Source: Flavobacterium luteolum
Lineage (GTDB): Bacteria > Bacteroidota > Bacteroidia > Flavobacteriales > Flavobacteriaceae
NCBI RefSeq assembly: GCF_027111275.1
Contig: NZ_CP114286.1
Location: 2,294,001 to 2,358,000, forward strand
Length of the DNA: 64,000 bases
Reading direction: 5' to 3'
Shown: one piece after another, positions 57,195 through 64,000 of the stretch
How the letters are laid out: each line of letters begins with the position of its first letter
Numbering within the stretch: the first letter of the stretch is position 1
The notes under the pieces: model-generated
Databases searched by the model: none
Seen by the model: the letters and a program-made list of their open reading frames with translations, nothing else
Told to the model about the DNA's origin: nothing
Program-made: the position numbers and the translations under genes

Positions 57195-57761
57195 ATGAAT
57201 AAAATTCAATTTTCAATCGATTGCAGATATTTTTTTGTGATTTTGGCCGTCTTATTTTCAAGTTACAGTATTGCTCAGCAAAAATATGTTATTGACAATA
57301 GCAATCATTTTTGGGAGAAAGTTCAATTTGGTGGAGGACTCGGATTGGGTTTTGGATCTGGTTACACCAATATTTCAGTTATGCCGAGTGCAATTTATAA
57401 TGTCAACGAAATTGTTGCCGTTGGTGCTGGTCTTCAATTTGGTTATTTATATCAAAAAAATTATTACGAATCTTTCGTTTGGGGAGGAAGTCTTATTGGT
57501 TTAGTAAATCCAATTCCAGAAATCCAATTATCAGCTGAATTAGAACAGGTAAGAGTTGATAGCCAATATGAAGCAGGATATGATATTTATGGTAATCGTT
57601 ATCCGCCATATTCAGATAGTTATTGGAACACCGCTTTATATTTAGGAGCAGGTTATAGAACAGGAAGTGTCACTATCGGTGCCCGTTACGACGTTTTGTA
57701 TAATCCTAATAAAAGTCTTTATGGTTCTGGATTTATGCCTTTTGTGAGAGTGTATTTCTAA
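57195..57761 (+). CDS. Predicted outer-membrane beta-barrel protein
   Basis: 188 residues with a signal peptide (YFFVILAVLFSSYSIAQQK). Alternating hydrophobic strands with glycine and aromatic ends (VQFGGGLGLGFGSGYTNISVMP, VAVGAGLQFGYLYQK, YLGAGYRTGSVTIGARYDV) and a terminal aromatic (FMPFVRVYF) indicate a small beta-barrel. Genes like this are sometimes labelled alpha-ketoglutarate decarboxylase in flavobacterial genomes, probably because they neighbour sucA; nothing in the sequence supports that activity. The stop codon TAA lies in a REP-like repeat. Function unknown. Confidence 0.8.
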   Translation: MNKIQFSIDCRYFFVILAVLFSSYSIAQQKYVIDNSNHFWEKVQFGGGLGLGFGSGYTNISVMPSAIYNVNEIVAVGAGLQFGYLYQKNYYESFVWGGSLIGLVNPIPEIQLSAELEQVRVDSQYEAGYDIYGNRYPPYSDSYWNTALYLGAGYRTGSVTIGARYDVLYNPNKSLYGSGFMPFVRVYF

Positions 57762-57787
57762 GGTTCTAAGGTACTGAGATACTGAGG
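57760..57787. repeat. Left arm of inverted repeat around the orphan lipoprotein
   Basis: 28-bp arm built from AAGGTTCT and ACTGAG units. The right arm (58373-58400) matches its reverse complement at 24 of 28 positions. It supplies part of the stop codon of the beta-barrel gene. Confidence 0.75.
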
Positions 57788-57811
57788 TTCTAAGTTTTTA
57801 AATACGGAAAT

Positions 57812-58378
57812 TTGAAGAAATTTATTTTTTTAATTACAGCAGTTTTAGTTTTAAGCTGTAATAATTCTAAAAAAGAAAACTTTGAAAATGCAAAGGTTGC
57901 AAAAAGAGAATTGCGACCTTTTTTTGATTCTGATCATATCAGTCATTATTATTTGGACATTTCTGATGACAATTTTTTTAAGCTCGTTAGAAAAGAGAAC
58001 AAAACTGATAAAGAAAAGGAATTAATTAATATCTATATACATACTTTTCCTGATAATATTCCAAAAGTAGATTTTGAAAAAATACTTTTAAGTCATAATT
58101 ATAAAAAATCGAATTTATCGATTAAAGATGAAAAGCGTATTGAAAATATATTTAGTGAAAAAGATTCATTAAAAAATGATGCATGTGCCTGTATTGCCGA
58201 ATATAAGGATATTTTTATTTTTAAGAAAAATGAAAAAACTATTGGTATAGCAAAGATTTGCTTTAAAAATGCTCGTTTCCAGATTATAGGAAGTAAAATA
58301 AATACGGAAGGTTTTGGACTAATTAATGAACTAGAAAGATTGGAAAGTATCGTTCGTCCCAATGAGAAAAAACCTTAG
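57812..58378 (+). CDS. Orphan lipoprotein, unknown function
   Basis: 188 residues starting at a TTG codon (57812-57814): first residues read MKKFIFLITAVLVLSC, a lipoprotein signal with the modified Cys at residue 16. The rest is rich in Lys, Glu, Asp and Asn. It contains a segment CACIAEYKDIFIFKKNEKTIGIAKICFKNARFQIIG that could be a small alpha-beta domain with possible disulfides. I do not recognise the family. It is exactly bracketed by a 28-bp inverted repeat pair, and its TAG stop is inside the right arm. The composition is more AT- and Lys-rich than the neighbours, so it may be a recent arrival, but this is a guess. Confidence 0.7.
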   Translation: MKKFIFLITAVLVLSCNNSKKENFENAKVAKRELRPFFDSDHISHYYLDISDDNFFKLVRKENKTDKEKELINIYIHTFPDNIPKVDFEKILLSHNYKKSNLSIKDEKRIENIFSEKDSLKNDACACIAEYKDIFIFKKNEKTIGIAKICFKNARFQIIGSKINTEGFGLINELERLESIVRPNEKKP

Positions 58379-58400
58379 CATCTCAGAACCTCAGAACCTT
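58373..58400. repeat. Right arm of inverted repeat around the orphan lipoprotein
   Basis: 28-bp arm, 24 of 28 positions complementary to 57760-57787. It holds the stop codon of the lipoprotein (58376-58378) and touches the minus-strand stop of the next gene (58399-58401). Confidence 0.75.
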
Positions 58401-58752
58401 ACTTATAATAATTCCTAAACCAAACCTTCTGCCATTCTCTTTTTAAAATCAAGAAAGCAACTTGTTCAGCTAGGATAACCAAATCTGAACCATCTAGTTG
58501 TTTGATTTCGTTTTCGGGAACATCAATGATGTATAACAAATTTAAATACTCAGCAAATTTGTACTGAATCATTCTGTAGACTTTTTCGTGAAGCTGAATC
58601 TTTAATTCATTTGGCGAAATGCTCAACGGAAAATCGATTCCTTCATTGGCCAGATTAAAATCTTTATTAATCTGTTCGATAAGATTCAGATATAAGGTCT
58701 CTGCTTGCGCTTGTGCTAATAATGATTCGGTATTTATTGGTGCTACAAACAT
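58399..58752 (-). CDS. Conserved small cytoplasmic protein, unknown function
   Basis: 117 residues, no signal peptide, no membrane helix, mainly helical (LAQAQAETLYLNLIEQINKDF, ELKIQLHEKVYRMIQYKFAEYLNLLYIIDVPE, ELIQLDGSDLVILAEQVAFLILKREWQKVWFRN region near the end). The length and clean coding character support a real gene. I do not recognise the family. It starts 53 bp before, and on the same strand as, the polyprenyl synthetase, with a TTTAGATT-type repeat in the gap (58753-58797), so it is probably the second gene of that transcript. Confidence 0.75.
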   Translation of the reverse strand: MFVAPINTESLLAQAQAETLYLNLIEQINKDFNLANEGIDFPLSISPNELKIQLHEKVYRMIQYKFAEYLNLLYIIDVPENEIKQLDGSDLVILAEQVAFLILKREWQKVWFRNYYK

Positions 58753-58805
58753 GTGATTTTAGATTTTAGATTGCTGATTTATGATTGTAGATTTTTTCCT
58801 GAATA

Positions 58806-59780
58806 CTAAACTTTACGTCCCATTAAATTCTCGCCAAATGTTCTTAGAATATCCTTTTTTTTAGAATTAACATCCATTTTTTCTAAGGTTTCAAAGGCTT
58901 TTAAAGTATACATTTCAATAGCTTCTTGTGTAGCTTTTGAAGCTCCTGATTCGTTAAAAATCGTTTTGGCTGTTTCTATTTTTTCTGAATTATCATCTAA
59001 TTGCAAGGTGAATAATTTTTCTAATTCTGAGGCTTTTTCATCAGAAGAAAATTCTAAGGCTTTTAGATATAAATAGGTTTTTTTGTTTTCTATAATATCA
59101 CCACCAACTTGTTTTCCAAAAGTTTCTGGATCACCAAAAGCATCTAGATAATCATCTTGAAGCTGAAACGCCAATCCTAAATTTAATCCGAAATCATAAA
59201 TTAAATCTGCTTCTTTTTCAGAAGTTTTAGCTACAATTGCACCCATTTTCATGGCAGCAGCAACCAAAACAGCTGTTTTATATTCAATCATTTTAAGATA
59301 TTGAGGAATCGTAACGTCTTTGCGAACTTCAAAATCTACATCCCATTGCTGTCCTTCACAAACTTCAAGCGCAGTTTTGCTGAATAATTTGGCAAGGTTT
59401 CTAAAAACAATCGGCTCGTATTGTTCAAAATATTGATACGCCAAAATAAGCATGGCATCTCCAGATAGAATTCCAGTATTTAAATCCCACTTTTCATGCA
59501 CCGTAATTTGTCCTCTTCTTAAAGGAGCGTCGTCCATAATATCATCATGCACCAGCGAAAAGTTATGAAAAACTTCAACCGCCATTGCTGCCGGTAACGC
59601 AATCGAATAATCAGTATCAAAAACTTCAGCAGCCATTAAAGTTAAAACTGGACGAATGCGTTTTCCTCCAAGTCCTAAAATGTATTCAATAGGTTCGTAA
59701 AGATTTGTTGGTTCTTTATGTATGTTTTGACTCTCTAGATAATTGATAAAAAAATCTTGGTACTGACTTATATCGTGCAT
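58806..59780 (-). CDS. Polyprenyl synthetase family protein (isoprenyl diphosphate synthase)
   Basis: 324 residues. Both aspartate-rich motifs are present: first FHNFSLVHDDIMDDAPLRRG and second FQLQDDYLDAFGD, plus GGKRIRPVL near residue 35. It condenses isopentenyl units into geranylgeranyl- or farnesyl-type diphosphates, feeding menaquinone and carotenoid synthesis. Chain length is set by residues before the first motif (VEVF), which does not allow a firm call. A -7 box TATCTTTG lies at 59810-59803. It is divergent from the YceI-like gene. Confidence 0.93.
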   Translation of the reverse strand: MHDISQYQDFFINYLESQNIHKEPTNLYEPIEYILGLGGKRIRPVLTLMAAEVFDTDYSIALPAAMAVEVFHNFSLVHDDIMDDAPLRRGQITVHEKWDLNTGILSGDAMLILAYQYFEQYEPIVFRNLAKLFSKTALEVCEGQQWDVDFEVRKDVTIPQYLKMIEYKTAVLVAAAMKMGAIVAKTSEKEADLIYDFGLNLGLAFQLQDDYLDAFGDPETFGKQVGGDIIENKKTYLYLKALEFSSDEKASELEKLFTLQLDDNSEKIETAKTIFNESGASKATQEAIEMYTLKAFETLEKMDVNSKKKDILRTFGENLMGRKV

Positions 59781-59921
59781 AATGAATTCTGATTTCGAGG
59801 CTCAAAGATACAATTCAAATATGAATTTTTAGAGATGAAATGTTAAAAGCGTATCAATCATTTAAAATGCACTTTTAATGCATCTCATTTTTAATGTGTT
59901 AAAATTTTTTCCAAAAAACTT

Positions 59922-60001
59922 GGAAACTTTTTTGGTATTCAGAGTTTCCTGTCTATATTTGCAGCGTTAATATGGAAACTAAGAACACTGTAAAAGTTTC
60001 C
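59922..60001 (+). promoter_or_regulatory. yceI promoter with two GGAAACT-N14-AGTTTCC operators
   Basis: Operator 1: GGAAACT 59922-59928 and AGTTTCC 59943-59949. Operator 2: GGAAACT 59974-59980 and AGTTTCC 59995-60001. Both have exactly 14 nt between arms. The promoter is TTTG (59931-59934), 19 nt, TATATTTG (59954-59961), so operator 1 covers the space between -33 and -7 and operator 2 lies just downstream of the transcript start. A third identical operator precedes the TetR gene. Confidence 0.8.
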
Positions 60002-60046
60002 ATGAAGAGTTTTAATGATTTGTAAGATCAATTAAATCAGTTATTT

Positions 60047-60568
60047 ATGAAGACAAAATGGACTTTAGATTCAAGCCAATCAGATGTTTTATTAGAAATG
60101 AGAAGATCTAGAACTTCTTATTTGGGAGGTGATACAAACAAATTTGGGGGTTATGTAAATATTGAAGACAATGAGATTGAAGATGCTTCTGTCGAATTCT
60201 CATTAGATATCAATAACAAAAAAGAGAGTTTCCAATCTATAGACGCTTATTTACAGCTTCAAGATTTTTTTGAAGAAGATGAGCATCCGATTATCAGTTT
60301 CAAATCGACTTCATTTCAAAAAGTAAATCAGAATATCAATTTTTTCAAAGGAGATCTAACGATAAAAGATATCACAAGAGTAGTTGAATTGGATGCTGAA
60401 TTTCTTGGAGAGAATATTTATAACGGAGAGAAGAAAGTCGCTTTTGAAATTAAGGGAAATATCAAACGCGAGGACTTTGGTTTGGATTACAATTCTTTCA
60501 ATCATACTTCAGGTGCTGCCTTAGGGAAAGACATAAAACTTATAGCAAATTTAGAATTTAGCATATAA
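60047..60568 (+). CDS. YceI-like protein without signal peptide
   Basis: 173 residues, close to the length of the YceI lipocalin-like domain: WTLDSSQSDVLLEMRRSR, GGYVNIEDNEIEDASVEFSLDI, FFEEDEHPIISFKSTSF, FKGDLTIKDITRVVELDAEF and KGNIKREDFGLDYNSFNHTSG. Known YceI proteins bind polyisoprenoids or amides in the periplasm; this one has no export signal and is probably cytoplasmic. Its promoter carries two of the TetR-type operators, so it is likely controlled with the efflux operon. A polyprenyl synthetase is transcribed divergently from the same intergenic region. Confidence 0.88.
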   Translation: MKTKWTLDSSQSDVLLEMRRSRTSYLGGDTNKFGGYVNIEDNEIEDASVEFSLDINNKKESFQSIDAYLQLQDFFEEDEHPIISFKSTSFQKVNQNINFFKGDLTIKDITRVVELDAEFLGENIYNGEKKVAFEIKGNIKREDFGLDYNSFNHTSGAALGKDIKLIANLEFSI

Positions 60569-60614
60569 ATCTTACTAAATCAATAAATTGATGTAAAATT
60601 ATTACAAATAAACA

Positions 60615-60654
60615 GGAAACTATTTTTTTAATTTTAGTTTCCAAAGTATATTTG
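60615..60654 (+). promoter_or_regulatory. tetR/efflux promoter with the same operator
   Basis: GGAAACT 60615-60621, 14 nt, AGTTTCC 60636-60642, then 4 nt and TATATTTG (60647-60654). The 4-nt distance to the -7 box is the same as for operator 1 of the YceI-like gene. Start codon of the regulator is 22 nt downstream. Confidence 0.8.
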
Positions 60655-60675
60655 TGATGCAATCGAGAATTTAAA

Positions 60676-61275
60676 ATGAAAGAGAAGATTATAGCAAAAG
60701 CAAGCGAGTTATTTTTAAAGCTTGGTTTTAAGAGTGTTACAATGGACGATATTGCGGGCGAAATGTGTATTTCTAAAAAAACGATTTACAAGTATTTCTG
60801 TAATAAAGAAGTTTTAATTGAAGAGAGCACGTCGCTGGTTCATGGCCAGGTACATGAAATCATGGATACTATTATAGCAAAGAATTTTAATGCTATTCAT
60901 GAAAATTTTGAAATCAGAGAAATGTTCCGTGACATGTTTAAAAACAACATTGACACGTCTCCTATTTATCAGTTAAAGAAACATTACCCTGAGATCTATC
61001 AAAATATTCTTTCATTCGAAATTGATCAATGTACTCAGCTTTTTAGAGAAAACATTGAAAAGGGAATTCGTGAAGGTCTTTACAGAAGTGATTTAAATGT
61101 AGAAGTGTATGTGAAGTTTTATTACACACTGGTTTTTCATATAAATGAAAATACTGTTTCTGAAAGCGAAGCACAAAGAATTGAGCTGGAAGCATTAGAA
61201 TATCATACTCGCGCAATGGCTACTCAAAAAGGAGTTGAAGAATTAGAGAAGCAGCTAAAGAGAATAAATAATTAA
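60676..61275 (+). CDS. TetR/AcrR family transcriptional regulator
   Basis: 199 residues. N-terminal DNA-binding domain (about 1-50): KIIAKASELFLKLGFKSVTMDDIAGEMCISKKTIYKYFCNKEVLIEE. The rest is the all-helical ligand and dimer domain, unlike any that I can assign to a known effector. It is the first gene of an apparent operon with the outer-membrane channel, adaptor and RND pump, and is likely autorepressed through the operator at 60615-60642. The two operators before the YceI-like gene extend the regulon. Confidence 0.93.
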   Translation: MKEKIIAKASELFLKLGFKSVTMDDIAGEMCISKKTIYKYFCNKEVLIEESTSLVHGQVHEIMDTIIAKNFNAIHENFEIREMFRDMFKNNIDTSPIYQLKKHYPEIYQNILSFEIDQCTQLFRENIEKGIREGLYRSDLNVEVYVKFYYTLVFHINENTVSESEAQRIELEALEYHTRAMATQKGVEELEKQLKRINN

Positions 61276-61368
61276 TTCATCCAAATATATTCAATCGTCA
61301 TTATTCTGAGAGAGGATGGAAGATGACGATACTATCTCAAAATTTAAAAAATAAATATTTAACTACTT

Positions 61369-62700
61369 ATGAAAAGAATCCTTCTTATATTTTTGTGCAC
61401 CATTGGCTTGTCTGCCAACGCACAAACCACTTTAACCCTGAAAGATGCTGTCAATTATGCGCTTCAAAATAAAGCCGATGCGAAAAAAGCAAAGCTTCAG
61501 GTAGAGAATAGTGAGTATCAGATTCAGGAAATACGTTCGAGAGCTTTACCGCAAATTAGTGCAAACGGAAGTTTAACGTATAATCCGGTAATTCAAACTA
61601 CAGTTATTGATGGAGCTGCATTTGGTGCGCCAGGAACTACAATTCAGGCTGCATTTGGACAGAAATGGACTTCAACTGGAGGGATTTCTTTAACTCAGGC
61701 ATTATTTGATCAATCTGTTTTTACAGGTTTAAGAGCTGCAAAAACGACTCGTGAGTTTTATCAAATAAATGATCAATTAACAGAAGAACAAGTTATTGAA
61801 AGAGTTGCAAATAACTATTATTCAGTTTATGTACAAAAAGAAAGGCTTATTTTATTAGACAGTAACTACGTAAATACGCAAAAAGTTCGTGATATTGTTC
61901 AAGGACAGTTTAATAACGGTTTGGCTAAAAAAATTGACTTAGATCGTATTATCGTAAAAATGTCTAACATCGATACAGATCGTCAGCAGGTTAAAAATCA
62001 GATCGAATTACAGGAAAATGCGTTAAAGTTTTACATGGGTATGCCTATCGAAACTCAAATCGTTATGCCTAAAGAAGAATTTCAAGTTGTGCCAGCTGCT
62101 TTAACACAAGAGCCAAATATTGAAAACAGAACAGAATATTTGCTTTTGAAAAAACAAGAAGAACTTTTAGTGTTTAATAAAAAGGCAGTTGAAGCTGGTT
62201 ACTATCCGACACTTTCATTGTCTGCAGGATATAATTATATCGGACAAGGACCTGAAATGCCTTGGTTTGCAAAACCAGAAAAAGGAGTGTATTGGTCAGA
62301 TTTCTCAGCAGTTGCCTTAAACCTACACGTACCAATCTTTACAGGTTTCGGGACTCGTGCAAAAGTTAGACAGGCAGATGTTCAAATCAGAGAACTTCAA
62401 GAAGACATCAAAGACACTAAATTATCTCTTGATTTAGATTATAAAAATGCAATGGCACAGATTAATAATAACCTTGTGACTATTGAGAATCAGAGAGAAA
62501 ATATGCGTTTAGCGCTAGATATTTTAAGCAATACTAAAAACAATTATCTTCAAGGATTAGCATCTTTAACCGATTTGCTAGATGCAGAAAATGCATCACT
62601 TGAAGCTCAAAATAACTTTACAAGAGCAGTTTTAAATTATAAAATTGCCGAAATATCTCTAATCAAATCGAAAGGCGAACTTAAATCTCTTACTAAATAA
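61369..62700 (+). CDS. TolC family outer-membrane efflux channel
   Basis: 443 residues with a signal peptide (ILLIFLCTIGLSANAQTT). Two outer-membrane-efflux halves: the first begins LTLKDAVNYALQNKADAKKAKLQVENS, and the second ends NYLQGLASLTDLLDAENASLEAQNNFTRAVLNYKIAEISLIKSKGEL. Long coiled-coil helices and two short beta segments give the trimeric channel-tunnel. It follows tetR after 93 bp and is 12 bp before the adaptor gene. Confidence 0.94.
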   Translation: MKRILLIFLCTIGLSANAQTTLTLKDAVNYALQNKADAKKAKLQVENSEYQIQEIRSRALPQISANGSLTYNPVIQTTVIDGAAFGAPGTTIQAAFGQKWTSTGGISLTQALFDQSVFTGLRAAKTTREFYQINDQLTEEQVIERVANNYYSVYVQKERLILLDSNYVNTQKVRDIVQGQFNNGLAKKIDLDRIIVKMSNIDTDRQQVKNQIELQENALKFYMGMPIETQIVMPKEEFQVVPAALTQEPNIENRTEYLLLKKQEELLVFNKKAVEAGYYPTLSLSAGYNYIGQGPEMPWFAKPEKGVYWSDFSAVALNLHVPIFTGFGTRAKVRQADVQIRELQEDIKDTKLSLDLDYKNAMAQINNNLVTIENQRENMRLALDILSNTKNNYLQGLASLTDLLDAENASLEAQNNFTRAVLNYKIAEISLIKSKGELKSLTK

Positions 62701-62712
62701 CAAATTATTACA

Positions 62713-63780
62713 ATGAAGAAAATAATTATAACAGTCGTAATCATAGTCGTGGCTTTTGTCGGGATTAACTACATTCTAAATAAGAACAAGGCAGAAAATG
62801 AAGCGAAAACTGCAATTGTAGCAGAAAAAAACGCAGCAGTTTCTGTAAAAGTGGCTACAGTAAAAACAGAAGATGTTAACTTAGGTTTTACTGCAAACGG
62901 AAACTTCGCACCAATTCAGGAATTGACTTTCTCTGCTGAAAAATCTGGAAAAGTAATTAGTGTGTTAGTTAAAGAAGGTGACTATGTAAGAGTAGGCCAA
63001 ACTCTTTTAACAGTAAGAGGTGACGTTATCAATGTAAACGCTCAAGCAGCTGAAGCAGCATATCAAAACGCAAAATCTGATTATGCTAGATATGAAAATG
63101 CTTTCAAAACAGGTGGTGTTACAAAACAGCAATTAGATCAAGCAAAATTAGCTTTAACTAATGCTCAATCTAATTATACTCAAGCTAAAATTAATGTTGG
63201 AGATACAAGAGTAAAAGCTCCAATTAACGGATACATCAATAAAAAATATATCGAGCCAGGTTCTATTTTAGCAGGAATGCCTGCAACTGCTTTATTTGAT
63301 ATTGTAAATGTTTCTAAATTAAAATTAACTGTTACAGTAAACGAAACTCAAGTTGCTAGTTTAAAATTAGGACAAACTGTAGACATTACAGCAAGTGTTT
63401 ATCCTGATAAATCATTTAGTGGAAAAATTACTTTCATTGCTGCAAAAGCAGATGCTTCTTTAAATTTCCCTGTAGAAATTGAAATTACAAACAATGCTAA
63501 CAACGACTTAAAAGCAGGTATGTACGGAACGGCAAACTTTGGTGCGAAGAGTCAAAAACAAAACTTGAAAGTTGTTCCTAGAAATGCTTTTGTTGGTAGT
63601 GTGAGCAGTAACGAAATTTTTGTTGTAGAAAACGGTGTTGCTAAATTAAGAAAAGTAGTGGCAGGAAGAATTTTAGGAGATAAAGTTGAAATCATTAATG
63701 GTTTAAATGACGGAGAAACTGTAATTGTGACTGGTCAAATCAACCTACAAGACGGAAATACAGTAGAAATTATTAAATAA
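62713..63780 (+). CDS. RND efflux periplasmic adaptor (membrane fusion protein)
   Basis: 355 residues with an N-terminal membrane anchor (IIITVVIIVVAFVGINYILN). Barrel-sandwich/lipoyl half ELTFSAEKSGKVISVLVKEGDYVRVGQ, hairpin NVNAQAAEAAYQNAKSDYARYENAF, second lipoyl half RVKAPINGYINKKYIEPGS, then beta-barrel and membrane-proximal domains. It connects the RND pump with the TolC-type channel. It lies between these two genes. Confidence 0.94.
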   Translation: MKKIIITVVIIVVAFVGINYILNKNKAENEAKTAIVAEKNAAVSVKVATVKTEDVNLGFTANGNFAPIQELTFSAEKSGKVISVLVKEGDYVRVGQTLLTVRGDVINVNAQAAEAAYQNAKSDYARYENAFKTGGVTKQQLDQAKLALTNAQSNYTQAKINVGDTRVKAPINGYINKKYIEPGSILAGMPATALFDIVNVSKLKLTVTVNETQVASLKLGQTVDITASVYPDKSFSGKITFIAAKADASLNFPVEIEITNNANNDLKAGMYGTANFGAKSQKQNLKVVPRNAFVGSVSSNEIFVVENGVAKLRKVVAGRILGDKVEIINGLNDGETVIVTGQINLQDGNTVEIIK

Positions 63781-63784
63781 TTAT

Positions 63785-63860
63785 TTGGCTATAAGCATTA
63801 AGCTATAGGCTATAAGCAATTCCAAAGCTTAAAGCCTATTGCCTACAGCTTAAAGCATAA
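63785..63860. repeat. REP-like inverted repeat (GGCTATAAGC family)
   Basis: GGCTATAAGCATTAAGCTATAGGC-type left part and a complementary right part (GCCTATTGCCTACAGCTTAAAGC, split here by context) form an imperfect inverted repeat in the gap between the adaptor and the pump genes. Position is the end of one gene and before the start of the next, in the middle of an operon. Confidence 0.6.
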
Positions 63861-63871
63861 AGAAAAAATAT

Positions 63872-64000
63872 ATGAAATTAGCCGAAATATCCATAAAACG
63901 TCCGTCGTTGGTAATTGTATTGTTTACAATTCTGACACTAGGTGGATTGTTCAGTTACAGCCAATTAGGCTACGAGCTGATCCCAAAATTCGAAACCAAC
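63872..64000 (+). CDS. RND efflux permease, 5' part
   Basis: The first 43 codons (MKLAEISIKRPSLVIVLFTI, then TLGGLFSYSQLGYELIPKFE) are the usual start of an AcrB/HAE1-type resistance-nodulation-division pump, with the first membrane helix. The gene runs off the right edge. The start is an ATG at 63872 with an A-rich ribosome site. Proton-driven export with the adaptor and TolC-type protein is expected. Substrate unknown. Confidence 0.9.
   Translation, partial: MKLAEISIKRPSLVIVLFTILTLGGLFSYSQLGYELIPKFETN

Noticed and set aside
57195..57761. Alpha-ketoglutarate decarboxylase
   Set aside because: The protein is a small exported beta-barrel with no thiamine-diphosphate motif. The label probably arises from proximity to sucA.

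Overview
The window is a piece of a Bacteroidota chromosome, most likely Flavobacterium or a close relative. The evidence is the low GC content, SusC/SusD pairs, TonB receptors with carboxypeptidase-regulatory N-termini, a type IX secretion (Por) sorting domain, Bacteroidetes -33/-7 promoters (TTG or TTTG, about 20 nt, then TAnnTTTG), A-rich ribosome sites, and a 14-gene complex I operon with a short NuoG. It is ordinary chromosomal backbone with catabolic islands. I see no prophage, transposase, CRISPR array, rRNA or tRNA.

Layout. 1-13858 (minus strand): an alpha-glucan utilisation locus. An ECF sigma factor and a FecR anti-sigma factor precede a SusC with an STN signalling domain, a SusD, a SusE-like protein, a lipidated GH13 amylase, a GH97 alpha-glucosidase and a second secreted GH13 with Ig-like repeats that runs off the left edge. 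14236-22419: housekeeping and single genes (ACT-domain protein, YraN, LD-carboxypeptidase, a frameshifted serine hydrolase, an endonuclease/exonuclease/phosphatase protein, 3-hydroxyanthranilate dioxygenase, a class II cyclic-nucleotide phosphodiesterase, an ALDH7-type dehydrogenase). 22484-25336: a large T9SS-secreted pectate lyase. 25811-26581: a Bax-inhibitor-1 family protein. 26743-40034 (minus): nuoA to nuoN. 40279-42533: a cold-shock protein and aspS. 42692-44243: a TlpA-like thioredoxin and a MORN-repeat protein. 44299-52750 (minus): an iron-uptake region with two TonB receptors, two PepSY membrane proteins and two small membrane proteins. 52968-57077: sucB and sucA. 57195-59780: a beta-barrel protein, an orphan lipoprotein, a small conserved protein and a polyprenyl synthetase. 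60047-64000: a YceI-like protein, a TetR regulator and an RND efflux operon (TolC, adaptor, start of the permease).

How they fit. The glucan locus binds, cuts and imports starch-like polymers, with regulation apparently passed from the receptor STN domain to FecR and the sigma factor. nuo and sucAB supply respiration and the TCA cycle. The efflux operon and the YceI gene appear to form one regulon: three copies of GGAAACT-N14-AGTTTCC lie at their promoters, and two have the same spacing to the -7 box.

Most notable observations: the three matched TetR-type operators; an A8 tract that puts a signal peptide out of frame with its serine hydrolase; several unrelated families of inverted REP-like repeats placed at stop codons, including a perfect 23-bp inverted repeat between nuoA and nuoB; and a plus-strand terminator inside the susC leader that hints at an antisense RNA. 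All functions are inferred by reading the sequence; no database search was run.
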